Assembly (NCBI GenBank): GCA_964442515.1
Contig: CAYUAC010000028.1
Span: 1-19,249, forward strand
From: TCS-49 sp964442515
GTDB taxonomy: Bacteria; Campylobacterota; Campylobacteria; Campylobacterales; Sulfurovaceae
Reading direction: 5' to 3'
DNA: 19,249 bases
Position 1 is the first letter of the stretch, and every line of letters starts with the position of its first letter. The position numbers and the translations under genes were made by a program. Shown here in pieces: positions 5,638 to 13,262 of the stretch. The notes below the pieces were generated by a model. That model was given only the letters and a program-made list of their open reading frames with translations. It made no database searches and had not been told where the DNA came from.

Positions 5638-8244
5638 ATGGCAAAAAATACGTATGATCCCAAACAGGTCGAACAACGGTATTATCAGCTGTGGCAGGAC
5701 CGCGGCTATTTTGAGATAGAGGGCAATAAAGATATCCAAAAGAAAGGCAAAAACTTTTGTATCATGATGCCCCCGCCAAATGTCACCGGCTTTTTGCATA
5801 TCGGTCACGCCCTGACCTTTACGCTGCAAGATATCATGGTCCGCTATAAACGAATGGACGGCTACAAAACACTGTGGCAGCCCGGTACCGATCACGCGGG
5901 CATCGCGACCCAAAACGTCGTGGAAAAACGCCTGCTGGAACAGGGTATTAAAAAAGAAGAGATCGGCCGTGAAGCGTTTTTGGACAGGGTTTGGGAGTGG
6001 AAAGCCCACAGCGGCGGTACCATCGTCAACCAGCTCAAAAGCTTAGGCGTCAGTCCGGCGTGGTCCAGAGAACGCTTTACGATGGATGAGGGGCTGAAAA
6101 CATCGGTAAAAAAAGCGTTTGTACAGCTGTATGAAAAGGGCCTCATCGTACGGGATAACTACATGGTCAACTGGTGTACCCACGACGGCGCGCTGAGTGA
6201 TATAGAGGTGGAATACGAAGAGCACGAAGGCCACTTTTACCATATGCGTTATCCGATGGCTGAAGGCAACGAATCGATAGTGGTAGCTACCACCAGACCC
6301 GAAACCTACTTTGGCGATACCGCGGTCATGGTCCACCCAGACGATGAGCGCTACGCACACCTGGTCGGCAAAAAAGTCCGCCTGCCGCTGACAAATAAAG
6401 AGATTGAAATCATCACCGACGAACACGTAGATATGGAGTTTGGTACCGGGATGGTCAAAGTCACCCCCGCCCATGATCCAAACGATTACGAAGTGGGCAA
6501 GCGCCACGGACTGGAATTTGTCACCGTCTTTAACGAAGCGGGCGTGCTTAACCACCACTGCGGCGAATTTGAGGGACTGGAGCGCCTGGGTGCCAGAAGC
6601 GTGATCGTAGACAAACTCAAGCAGGAAGGCTATATAGAAAAGATCGAACCCCATACCCACCAGGTAGGACACTGCTACCGGTGTAAAAACGTGGTCGAAC
6701 CCTATATCTCCAAACAGTGGTTTGTCAAAAAGCAAGCCGCAAGCGAAGCGATTGAGAAGGTCAATAACAAAGAAACCACCTTCTTCCCCGCTCACTGGAA
6801 AAACAGTTATGACGCGTGGATGCGCGAACTTCGCGACTGGTGCATCTCCAGACAGCTGTGGTGGGGCCACAGGATCCCGGTGTTTTACTGCAACGACTGC
6901 GGCGCCGAGTTTGCCAGCCAGGAAGAAAACCCCAAAGCCTGCCCCAAGTGCGAAAGCAAAAACTTTTTTCAAGACCCCGATGTGCTTGATACCTGGTTTT
7001 CCTCCGCTCTTTGGCCCTTTAGCACTCTTGGCTGGGGCAATGAAGACAATGACAAAGTCAATCCCGAGGATATGGAGCAGTTTTATCCAAACTCGCTTTT
7101 GATCACCGGTTTTGACATCCTCTTTTTCTGGGTCGCGCGGATGATGATGATGGGCCAGCAGTTTCAAAAACAGCTGCCATTTTCGGATGTGTACCTGCAC
7201 GCGCTGGTGCGTGATGCCAATGGCCAGAAGATGAGCAAAAGCCTTGGCAATGTGATCGATCCTTTAGACACCATCGATCAGTACAGCGCCGACGCGCTTC
7301 GCTTTACGCTGGCGGTACTGGCGGTACAGGGCCGTGATATCAAACTCAGCGAGGAAAAGCTGATTGAAAGCAGAAACTTTACCAACAAGCTCTTTAACGC
7401 CGCAAACTTTCTGCGTCTTAACGTCGATCGTTTTAACGATCTGTCTGATATCAACGTCACCACCGATCTTGGCAACTACATGGTGCACCGCTTTAACGTT
7501 GCGGCCAAAGAAAGCAGAGCCTTTTTGGATCAGTACCGCTTCAATGACGCGGCCACCGTGCTGTACCGCTTTTTGTGGGGTGAATTCTGCGACTGGGGGA
7601 TTGAACTGAGCAAAGCCAGCAAGGAAAGCATCGGCGAACTGGGTGCCATTTTCAAAGAATCCATGAAACTGCTGCATCCGTTTATGCCCTTTATCACCGA
7701 ACACCTGTACCAGGAACTCTCAGGTACCACGCTGGATGAAAGTGAATCTATTATGGTTCAGCCCTATCCGGTTGCCACGGATTCGCGCCCAAGCAAAGAG
7801 TTTGATATCGCCATTGAAGCCATCGTCGCCGTGCGCCGCTGTAAAACGCTGGTGGATATGGCCAACCAAAAGATCGGTAAAGCGATATACAAGCTTGAAA
7901 CCGATGCCGATACGAAAACCATCGCTCCCTTTATCGCCAAGCTTGGCAAGGTCGAAGAGGTGGAGTTTGTGGATCAAAAACCAGACAACGCCGTCAGCGA
8001 CGTCAGCGACAACCTCGAAGTCTATATCCCCACCGAAAGTATCGATATGGGCCCCATCATCGACCGCCTGACAAAGCAGCGGGAAAAACTGCAAAAAGAA
8101 GCGGGCAAGCTGGAGGGGATGCTTGGCAATGACAACTTCGTGCAAAACGCGCCGCAGCAGGTCGTAGAGAAAAACAAAGCCCAGCTGACAGAAACCAAAG
8201 AAAAACTGGCCAAGGTCAGCGACGAATTAAACGCGGTAACGTGA
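5638..8244 (+). CDS. valS: Valyl-tRNA synthetase
   Basis: ValRS charges tRNA-Val. The 868 residues are the usual class I architecture. The catalytic fold has PPPNVTGFLHIGHA with HIGH at 54-57. The editing (CP1) domain follows, including TTRPETYFGDTAV and GTGMVKVTPAHDPNDYEVG. A small zinc ribbon has Cys418, Cys421, Cys435 and Cys438. KMSKS sits at 531-535 in GQKMSKSLGNVIDPLD. The anticodon-binding domain starts around LGNYMVHRFNVAAKESRAF. A C-terminal coiled-coil arm from about 805 is rich in Lys and Glu and is typical of bacterial ValRS. AGGATAGGT precedes the ATG. A 9-base tandem copy (7993-8010) encodes VSDVSD between two domains. The hemerythrin gene begins 7 bases after the stop and is probably cotranscribed. 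Confidence 0.98.
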   Translation: MAKNTYDPKQVEQRYYQLWQDRGYFEIEGNKDIQKKGKNFCIMMPPPNVTGFLHIGHALTFTLQDIMVRYKRMDGYKTLWQPGTDHAGIATQNVVEKRLLEQGIKKEEIGREAFLDRVWEWKAHSGGTIVNQLKSLGVSPAWSRERFTMDEGLKTSVKKAFVQLYEKGLIVRDNYMVNWCTHDGALSDIEVEYEEHEGHFYHMRYPMAEGNESIVVATTRPETYFGDTAVMVHPDDERYAHLVGKKVRLPLTNKEIEIITDEHVDMEFGTGMVKVTPAHDPNDYEVGKRHGLEFVTVFNEAGVLNHHCGEFEGLERLGARSVIVDKLKQEGYIEKIEPHTHQVGHCYRCKNVVEPYISKQWFVKKQAASEAIEKVNNKETTFFPAHWKNSYDAWMRELRDWCISRQLWWGHRIPVFYCNDCGAEFASQEENPKACPKCESKNFFQDPDVLDTWFSSALWPFSTLGWGNEDNDKVNPEDMEQFYPNSLLITGFDILFFWVARMMMMGQQFQKQLPFSDVYLHALVRDANGQKMSKSLGNVIDPLDTIDQYSADALRFTLAVLAVQGRDIKLSEEKLIESRNFTNKLFNAANFLRLNVDRFNDLSDINVTTDLGNYMVHRFNVAAKESRAFLDQYRFNDAATVLYRFLWGEFCDWGIELSKASKESIGELGAIFKESMKLLHPFMPFITEHLYQELSGTTLDESESIMVQPYPVATDSRPSKEFDIAIEAIVAVRRCKTLVDMANQKIGKAIYKLETDADTKTIAPFIAKLGKVEEVEFVDQKPDNAVSDVSDNLEVYIPTESIDMGPIIDRLTKQREKLQKEAGKLEGMLGNDNFVQNAPQQVVEKNKAQLTETKEKLAKVSDELNAVT

Positions 8245-8251
8245 GATAACC

Positions 8252-9079
8252 ATGACATATTGCAAACAGCTTGAATGGGACCCGGCATACGCTATCGGCG
8301 ATGAAGCGATCGATCATGAGCATGAACAGCTTTTTGTATTGGCGCAAAAAGTCAGCAAAGCATATAACAACAGCGCCAAACTTAAAGAAGCGGTCAAGGA
8401 ATTGACAGCCTATACCAAAGAACATTTTGCCAATGAACAGGTGTATATGCAAAGTATTGATTATCCGGACTACACCCAACACGTCAAGCTGCACAAACAG
8501 CTGGTACAAAACCTGCAGGAGTTGATCAAACAGCTGCCAAGTCTCAGTATCGACCAGATTGCGGAAAGAATCGAGGATTTTACCAAAAATTCGCTGCTGA
8601 AGCATATCCTCACCGAAGATAAAAAGATTCAGCACCACTGTTGTGATAATCAACAGCTTAAAAAGCTGTTTGCGTTTAAAAAAGCATACAGGATCAATCT
8701 GCCCCAAATTGACAGAGAACACCAGCAACTTTTTGTCATCAGCCAGAAACTGCTGACCTATATGCAGTATCCGGGCATGGGCGCCAAGATCAAAGAAAGT
8801 GTCAAAGAGTTATATACGTATATGAAAACGCATTTTGAAAATGAAGAGATTTTCATGCAAGAGATCAAATACCCCGACTATGAAAGCCACAAACAAAAAC
8901 ATGACCGGATTCTTTCACAGATGACAGCATTTCTACAAAACCTTGGTACCATGGATAAAAAGACGTTTCAAAGCAAACTGATCACCTATATCGACATCTG
9001 GCTGGTCAGCCACATCATCACCGAAGATCAAAAAATCGCATGCTATTTAGAGCGCAAAAAACACAGCGGTATAGGCTAA
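8252..9079 (+). CDS. Two-domain bacteriohemerythrin
   Basis: This 275-residue protein consists of two hemerythrin domains in tandem, each a four-helix bundle holding a non-heme di-iron centre that binds O2 and, in some members, NO. All seven ligands are visible in both. Domain 1 has His24, His58, Glu62, His77, His81, His118 and Asp123; domain 2 has His157, His194, Glu198, His213, His217, His254 and Asp259. The first domain keeps the usual W-DP-Y--G start; in the second this lead is degraded (KAYRINLPQID), which points to an internal duplication that then diverged. There is no signal peptide or signalling domain, so it is soluble and cytoplasmic. The ATG is 7 bases after valS, read from the same promoter. 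O2 delivery, storage or sensing, or NO protection, fits a microaerobic lifestyle. The stop shares 4 bases with the convergent cmoA stop. Confidence 0.95.
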   Translation: MTYCKQLEWDPAYAIGDEAIDHEHEQLFVLAQKVSKAYNNSAKLKEAVKELTAYTKEHFANEQVYMQSIDYPDYTQHVKLHKQLVQNLQELIKQLPSLSIDQIAERIEDFTKNSLLKHILTEDKKIQHHCCDNQQLKKLFAFKKAYRINLPQIDREHQQLFVISQKLLTYMQYPGMGAKIKESVKELYTYMKTHFENEEIFMQEIKYPDYESHKQKHDRILSQMTAFLQNLGTMDKKTFQSKLITYIDIWLVSHIITEDQKIACYLERKKHSGIG

Positions 9080-9789
9080 CTCTTTTTAGCCACGAAGGTG
9101 ACGAAATTGCCCCACTGAAACAGCGTCTGTACGCTTGAAAACCCTGTCTGCTTGAACATAGTGATATTTTCTTCTATGGTATAGGGGATGAGTACGTTTT
9201 CAAGCGCTTCTCTTTTTTGCGTGATCTCGGTCTGGCTGTACCCCTGCTTTTTTTTGTAATCGTAATACAGATCGATCACGGTTTTATCATACGCTTTGTC
9301 ATCAAAGACTACCTTTTCACTGCAGACAAAAACCCCGCCGCCGCGAAGGCTGTCATAAATCTTTGCGACCAGTTCGCCCCGCTGCATGGGTCGGATAAAT
9401 TGCAGCAGGTAGTTGCTGATGATACAGTCGTTGCTGCCAAAATCAGCCCCAAACACGTCTTGCACGCTTAACTCCATCGCCGCTTCATACGCCCCGGCTT
9501 TAGCCCTTGCTTTTTCAATCATCGCTTCTGAATCATCGATGCCGCAGAGATTAAGATTTTGAGCGCAGCGTGAATGCAGGGCCAGCAGCATATTAGCCGT
9601 AGAACATCCAAGATCAAGTACGGCCGCATCCTGGGGCAGCGTTTTGGCCAGATACTCACAGATCAGATACATATTCTGTCGGTAAAAGGGGATTGATCGG
9701 TCCAGCATATCATCAAAAACGGCCGCGACTTTTTGGTCAAACTCAAACTGTTTTTCAACGGGTGTGTCAAAAACCTTATCTTTTGGCAT
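9076..9789 (-). CDS. cmoA: Carboxy-S-adenosyl-L-methionine synthase
   Basis: CmoA makes carboxy-SAM from SAM and prephenate. CmoB then uses it to build 5-oxyacetyl-uridine at the wobble base of several tRNAs. The 237 residues begin MPKDKVFDTPVEKQFEFDQKVAAVFDDML in the characteristic family pattern (I quote the key parts DKVFDTP and VAAVFDDML). They continue with class I methyltransferase motif I, VLDLGCSTANML (57-68), and later CGIDDSEAMIEKA, NYLLQFI and VFVCSEKV. I placed the start at 9789, preceded by a strong AAGGAGGG; the ATG at 9822 would add 11 residues that the family lacks. The start overlaps the ribF end by 14 bases, so it is the last gene of the ligA operon. The cmoB gene is not in view. 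Confidence 0.93.
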   Translation of the reverse strand: MPKDKVFDTPVEKQFEFDQKVAAVFDDMLDRSIPFYRQNMYLICEYLAKTLPQDAAVLDLGCSTANMLLALHSRCAQNLNLCGIDDSEAMIEKARAKAGAYEAAMELSVQDVFGADFGSNDCIISNYLLQFIRPMQRGELVAKIYDSLRGGGVFVCSEKVVFDDKAYDKTVIDLYYDYKKKQGYSQTEITQKREALENVLIPYTIEENITMFKQTGFSSVQTLFQWGNFVTFVAKKS

Positions 9790-10597
9790 GTTCCCTCCTT
9801 GCAACCGCGATATCTTTTTCAATCTGTACTTTCAGATCCCGCAGACGCTCAAAGCGCAGATTCTGCCGCAGATAGCTGTAAAAGCGTACGCAGAGGTAAC
9901 TGCCTGTAGCAACAATCTTTTGATCCAGCAGGTGCGTTTCCAGGGCAAAGCGGCCGTCGGTACTTTTCCTGTGGCCGACAAAGCTGACCGAATCATACCA
10001 TCTGCCCTCTATCTGTGTTTTGGTGCAGTACACCCCCTCTTTTGGCAGGCAAAAGTTTGTTTGGAGGTTGACCGTGGCGACCAGTTCTTTTGCCCCTATC
10101 CCCTGTCCGCTGACACGGCGTCCTTCGATGACATAACTTCGTCCAAGCATGGCGTTTGCGCGGCCAAGGTCTTTGGTTAAAAGCTTTTTGATCGTTTTGG
10201 AGTGTACCGGCGTACCCTCCAGACGAAACTGGGGAACTTCAAGCACGTCAAAATATTTTTCCAGCAGCTTCTTATCGCCGCTTTGGCGATGCCCGAAAAC
10301 AAAATCATACCCGATAACAATACGTTTAAGATGGGGAAAATCCCTTTGCAGCAGTGCTGTAAACTCCCGGGCACTGAGTGTTTTGATCTTATCAAGGTCA
10401 TAAAAAAACATGGGGTAACTGCAGTAATATTTTCGAAAATAGCCGGGGGTCAGACACGCCCTGCCGTGTTCAATAACCGCTACGGCCCCGTTTTCGCCCA
10501 GTTTTTCCAGCAGCCTGCGATGGCCCAGATGCAATCCGTCAAAATTACCGATAGCGATGGTGTCAATATTTTTCAAATCGGTAAAAGTACTCGACAT
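9776..10597 (-). CDS. ribF: Bifunctional riboflavin kinase / FAD synthetase
   Basis: RibF phosphorylates riboflavin to FMN and adenylates FMN to FAD. The 273 residues start MSSTFTDLKNIDTIAIGNFDGLHLGH, whose GNFDGLHLGH (17-26) is the nucleotidyltransferase signature; the HRQSGDK stretch and VHSKTIKKLL complete the FAD synthetase half. The C-terminal kinase half holds GRRVSGQGIGAKELVATVNLQ, where the usual PTAN is ATVN with Thr175 and Asn177 kept. At 273 residues it is shorter than the roughly 310 of E. coli. The frame is open further upstream, but the extension is a shadow of tlyA. The chosen ATG has GAGGGAA just before it. It overlaps tlyA by 35 bases and cmoA by 14. No FMN riboswitch is present. 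Confidence 0.93.
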   Translation of the reverse strand: MSSTFTDLKNIDTIAIGNFDGLHLGHRRLLEKLGENGAVAVIEHGRACLTPGYFRKYYCSYPMFFYDLDKIKTLSAREFTALLQRDFPHLKRIVIGYDFVFGHRQSGDKKLLEKYFDVLEVPQFRLEGTPVHSKTIKKLLTKDLGRANAMLGRSYVIEGRRVSGQGIGAKELVATVNLQTNFCLPKEGVYCTKTQIEGRWYDSVSFVGHRKSTDGRFALETHLLDQKIVATGSYLCVRFYSYLRQNLRFERLRDLKVQIEKDIAVARREHAKR

Positions 10598-11264
10598 TTC
10601 CCTCTTTTCCTTTAAGTGTGGATTGTTTTTTTTCTTTGATAGCCGCTTTGCTTCGCACGCTTGCCTCAAAAGTCTCGATCGCTTCCTGTACGGCTTTTTC
10701 ATCCCGCAGCACGCCCCTGGAATCCCTTTTGCACGTACGACCGACTTCAAACTGGGGTTTAAACAGGACAATCATATCTTTTTTGGCAAAATGCACGATC
10801 GAATCAAAGACGCTTTGGGTTGAGATGAAAGAGAGGTCGCAGGTAACCAGATCAAATTTCTGCCCGCTCTGAAAATCCCTGATATCTTTAGGGGAAAGAT
10901 CGACCACTTTGCTGTTTTTCCGCAAGCTTTTATCAAGCTGATCCCTGCCTACATCCACGGCAGTGACTTTTTCAGCGCCCATTTCAAGTAAAACCTGCAC
11001 AAACCCGCCGGTACTGGCGCCGATATCAAGACAGTGCATACCCCCGCAATCATACCCGATACTTTGCAAAAACCCCTCCAGCTTTCTGGCCGCACGGCTG
11101 ACATACACCCGCTGCAAAAGCGTAACAGCAGGGTTTTGTACCTTGTGTGAAGGCTTTGTTTCAATACGTTGGTCTACCTGTACATACCCCTGCCTGATCA
11201 ACTCCCTGGCTTTGTTTCTGCTGTTGACATACCCGTTTTGGGTCAAAAAACGATCAAGTCGCAT
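10563..11264 (-). CDS. tlyA: TlyA-type rRNA 2'-O-methyltransferase
   Basis: TlyA methylates ribose 2'-OH groups of rRNA: 23S C1920, and in longer forms also 16S C1409. It affects capreomycin sensitivity. The 233 residues have an N-terminal S4 RNA-binding domain (MRLDRFLTQNGYVNSR to about residue 60) and an FtsJ-like Rossmann methyltransferase with motif I LDIGASTGGF (79-88), then AVDVGRDQLD, VTCDLSFIS and LFKPQFEVG. The short length suits the type I form described in Campylobacter, which acts on 23S rRNA only; that is inference. The start at 11264 lies inside the end of ligA (11-base overlap) and has no clear ribosome site, so translation is probably coupled. Upstream in-frame codons are a ligA shadow. 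The ribF start lies 35 bases before its stop. Confidence 0.94.
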   Translation of the reverse strand: MRLDRFLTQNGYVNSRNKARELIRQGYVQVDQRIETKPSHKVQNPAVTLLQRVYVSRAARKLEGFLQSIGYDCGGMHCLDIGASTGGFVQVLLEMGAEKVTAVDVGRDQLDKSLRKNSKVVDLSPKDIRDFQSGQKFDLVTCDLSFISTQSVFDSIVHFAKKDMIVLFKPQFEVGRTCKRDSRGVLRDEKAVQEAIETFEASVRSKAAIKEKKQSTLKGKEGNVEYFYRFEKY

Positions 11265-13182
11265 CGATGAGTGTGTCAAACCCGTCTTCATCCAGTACGG
11301 GCACGCCCAGTTTTTTGGCTTTTTCAAGCTTACTGCCCGCATCCTTGCCGCACAGCAGATAGTTTGTATTGGCACTCACACTTGCGGTAACCTTGCCGCC
11401 GTGGTTTTCAATGATCTGCTTGTAACTGTTTCGTGGTTTGTTCAGTTTGCCCGTGATCACAAAGGTTTTGCCGGAAATTGGCGAATCGATCTTTTTCTGC
11501 CTGGTCACGGTTGGCTTCACAATCTCCAAAAGCTTTGCAACTTTGGCTTCATTGACCCGCATAAACTCATAAAAAGATTCCGCCATCTCCGTGCCGAAAC
11601 CTTCCAAATCCTGAATATCTCCGGCTTTGGCAAACTCCAGTCCGTGGGCTTGACATATTTTTTTGCTGGCGACTTCGCCGATATGTTCGATACCAAGGGA
11701 GTTCAAAAGACGCCAGCACTCGCTGCCCCTGCTGGCATCAATCGCTTTTAAAAGGTTGTCGGCTTTTTTTTCTTTAAACCCTTCCAGCCCAAGCAGTGTT
11801 TGCTTATCCAGTGCGTAGATATCAAGAATATCGTGCACGAGGTTGTTTTCATACAGCTGCTTAACGATGCGCTCGCCAAGGCCGTCGATATTCATACACC
11901 CCTTGCTGGCAAAATAGCTGATAGAATTGACCACGCGCGCCGGACAGGAGAGGTTTTGGCATTTGATCAGCGCCCCTTCGTCAAACAGTTCGCTGCCGCA
12001 CCTTGGACACTGCGTGGGACGGGGTATGTTTTTTTCTCCGCCGCTTCGCTTGGCGGTGAGAACTTTGATGATCTTTGGAATCACGTCTCCGCTGCGGATA
12101 ATGATTACCTCATCGCCGATACGGATATCTTTGCGCTCGATCTCGTCAAAATTGTGCAGGGTCGCTTTCTCAACCGTCACCCCCTCAATCTCTACCGGTT
12201 CCAACACCGCCACGGGCGTGATGACACCGCTTCTACCAACCTGGAGGACAATATCTTTCAGCCGGGTGCTTTTTTCTACCGCCGGGAACTTGTACGCTAC
12301 CATCCAGCGCGGATTTTTGACCGTGTGGCCAAGATCAGCGGCCAGTTTCACGTCATCGACCTTGATCACCATTCCATCAAGCATTACAGGCAGGGAGGCA
12401 CGCTCTTTACTCATCTGCTCATACGCCTGCCCGATCTTACCGGCGGTGATTTTGTCTCTGAAAGGAGGCTTTTTAAACCCAAGAGTGTAGATATAACTCA
12501 TCTTTTCAAACAGCGAAGTATGCGGCAGACTGTTTTGCCCCACGCCCCATGGGTAAAATACCAATCCTCTTTTCGCCGTTACCGCACTGTCAAGCTGGCG
12601 CAGACTGCCCGCTGCCGCGTTTCTGGCATTGGCAAACAGACTTTGTCCCTTTTGGAGGCGGTGCCGGTTGATCGCTTCAAACTGGGCGTAGGGGATCACT
12701 ACTTCCCCGCGTATCTCAATGGAATCTTTATAATCGATACTCAGCGGAACGGAAGCGATCGTTTTTGCGTTTTGTGTGACATCCTCGCCGGTAACGCCGT
12801 CTCCTCTGGTAACAGCCTGCATGAGCCTGCCCTCTTCGTAAATAAGATTCAAACTGGCCCCGTCAAACTTGGGTTCGATATAAAAGGTCTGCTTTGCAAG
12901 CGAATTACGCGCAATCCACTCATCCAGCTCCTTTTTGTCAAACACATCCTCCATACTCCACATGCGGGTTTTGTGGTTGGCTTTTTCAAACTTCTCAAGC
13001 ACCATTCCGCCCACGCGCTGCGTGGGAGAATCGGGGTCGATCTGGCCGGGATGGTCGTGTTCATAGGTTTGGATCTGCTTGTAGAGTTTGTCATACTCAG
13101 CGTCGGTAACGATGGGGTCGTCAAGAACGTAATAATGGTACGCGTATTTTTTAAGAAGGTCTACTTGCTTTTTATAATCCAT
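11254..13182 (-). CDS. ligA: NAD+-dependent DNA ligase
   Basis: LigA seals nicks in replication and repair using NAD+. The 642 residues show the full domain order. The Ia domain (NAD-binding helices, YHYYVLDDPIVTDAEYD) is followed by the adenylation domain with EPKFDGAS, where Lys105 of KFDG takes the AMP. An OB fold follows. A zinc finger has Cys392, Cys395, Cys408 and Cys413, then helix-hairpin-helix repeats around GLEGF and GFGTEMAESF. A C-terminal BRCT domain starts near SPISGKTFVITGKLNKPR and ends at LDEDGFDTLI. Length is slightly under the usual 650-670. The ATG at 13182 has AAGGCG upstream. It is the first gene of a four-gene operon with a promoter at 13215-13227, and overlaps tlyA at its end. 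Confidence 0.98.
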   Translation of the reverse strand: MDYKKQVDLLKKYAYHYYVLDDPIVTDAEYDKLYKQIQTYEHDHPGQIDPDSPTQRVGGMVLEKFEKANHKTRMWSMEDVFDKKELDEWIARNSLAKQTFYIEPKFDGASLNLIYEEGRLMQAVTRGDGVTGEDVTQNAKTIASVPLSIDYKDSIEIRGEVVIPYAQFEAINRHRLQKGQSLFANARNAAAGSLRQLDSAVTAKRGLVFYPWGVGQNSLPHTSLFEKMSYIYTLGFKKPPFRDKITAGKIGQAYEQMSKERASLPVMLDGMVIKVDDVKLAADLGHTVKNPRWMVAYKFPAVEKSTRLKDIVLQVGRSGVITPVAVLEPVEIEGVTVEKATLHNFDEIERKDIRIGDEVIIIRSGDVIPKIIKVLTAKRSGGEKNIPRPTQCPRCGSELFDEGALIKCQNLSCPARVVNSISYFASKGCMNIDGLGERIVKQLYENNLVHDILDIYALDKQTLLGLEGFKEKKADNLLKAIDASRGSECWRLLNSLGIEHIGEVASKKICQAHGLEFAKAGDIQDLEGFGTEMAESFYEFMRVNEAKVAKLLEIVKPTVTRQKKIDSPISGKTFVITGKLNKPRNSYKQIIENHGGKVTASVSANTNYLLCGKDAGSKLEKAKKLGVPVLDEDGFDTLIDAT

Positions 13183-13214
13183 ACATCGCCTTGAGGGGGT
13201 ATAACTTTTTTGTA

Positions 13215-13227
13215 ATTATACCAAAAG
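13215..13227 (-). promoter_or_regulatory. Promoter (-10) of the ligA-tlyA-ribF-cmoA operon
   Basis: Read on the minus strand this is CTTTTGGTATAAT, with a perfect -10 at 13220-13215, about 33 bases before the ligA ATG. The TTTTGG lead is like that of the valS promoter. Confidence 0.68.
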
Positions 13228-13236
13228 GCGAAGCAT

Positions 13237-13262
13237 AAAAAGAGATTTAAAAATCTCTTTTT
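13237..13262 (-). terminator. Hairpin terminator overlapping the end of cheW
   Basis: On the minus strand AAAAAGAGATTT, a two-base centre and AAATCTCTTTTT form a 12-pair dyad whose downstream arm ends in five T. The cheW stop codon (13249-13247) lies in its middle. The stem is AT-rich, so it may be a modest terminator. It separates the che genes from the ligA promoter, which starts 10 bases further on. Confidence 0.6.

Noticed and set aside
6043..7200. 385-codon open frame on the minus strand inside valS
   Set aside because: It is antisense to a fully conserved valS, has no ribosome site and its translation has no domain. It results from the codon bias of the real gene.
7993..8010. 9-base tandem repeat GTCAGCGAC in valS
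   Set aside because: Two copies only, in frame, encoding VSDVSD in a likely loop. A minor duplication with no sign of phase variation.
9077..9110. Terminator between the convergent hemerythrin and cmoA genes
   Set aside because: The stops overlap and no inverted repeat with a T-run was found on either side.
10598..10771. N-terminal extension of ribF by 58 codons
   Set aside because: Lies wholly within tlyA in another frame; the family starts just before GNFDG, and a good ribosome site precedes 10597.
11265..11375. N-terminal extension of tlyA by 37 codons
   Set aside because: It is the ligA BRCT region in another frame; TlyA proteins begin at MRLD before the S4 domain.
11800..13194. 464-codon open frame on the plus strand inside ligA
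   Set aside because: Antisense shadow of ligA, which carries every family motif. No start signals or recognisable domains.
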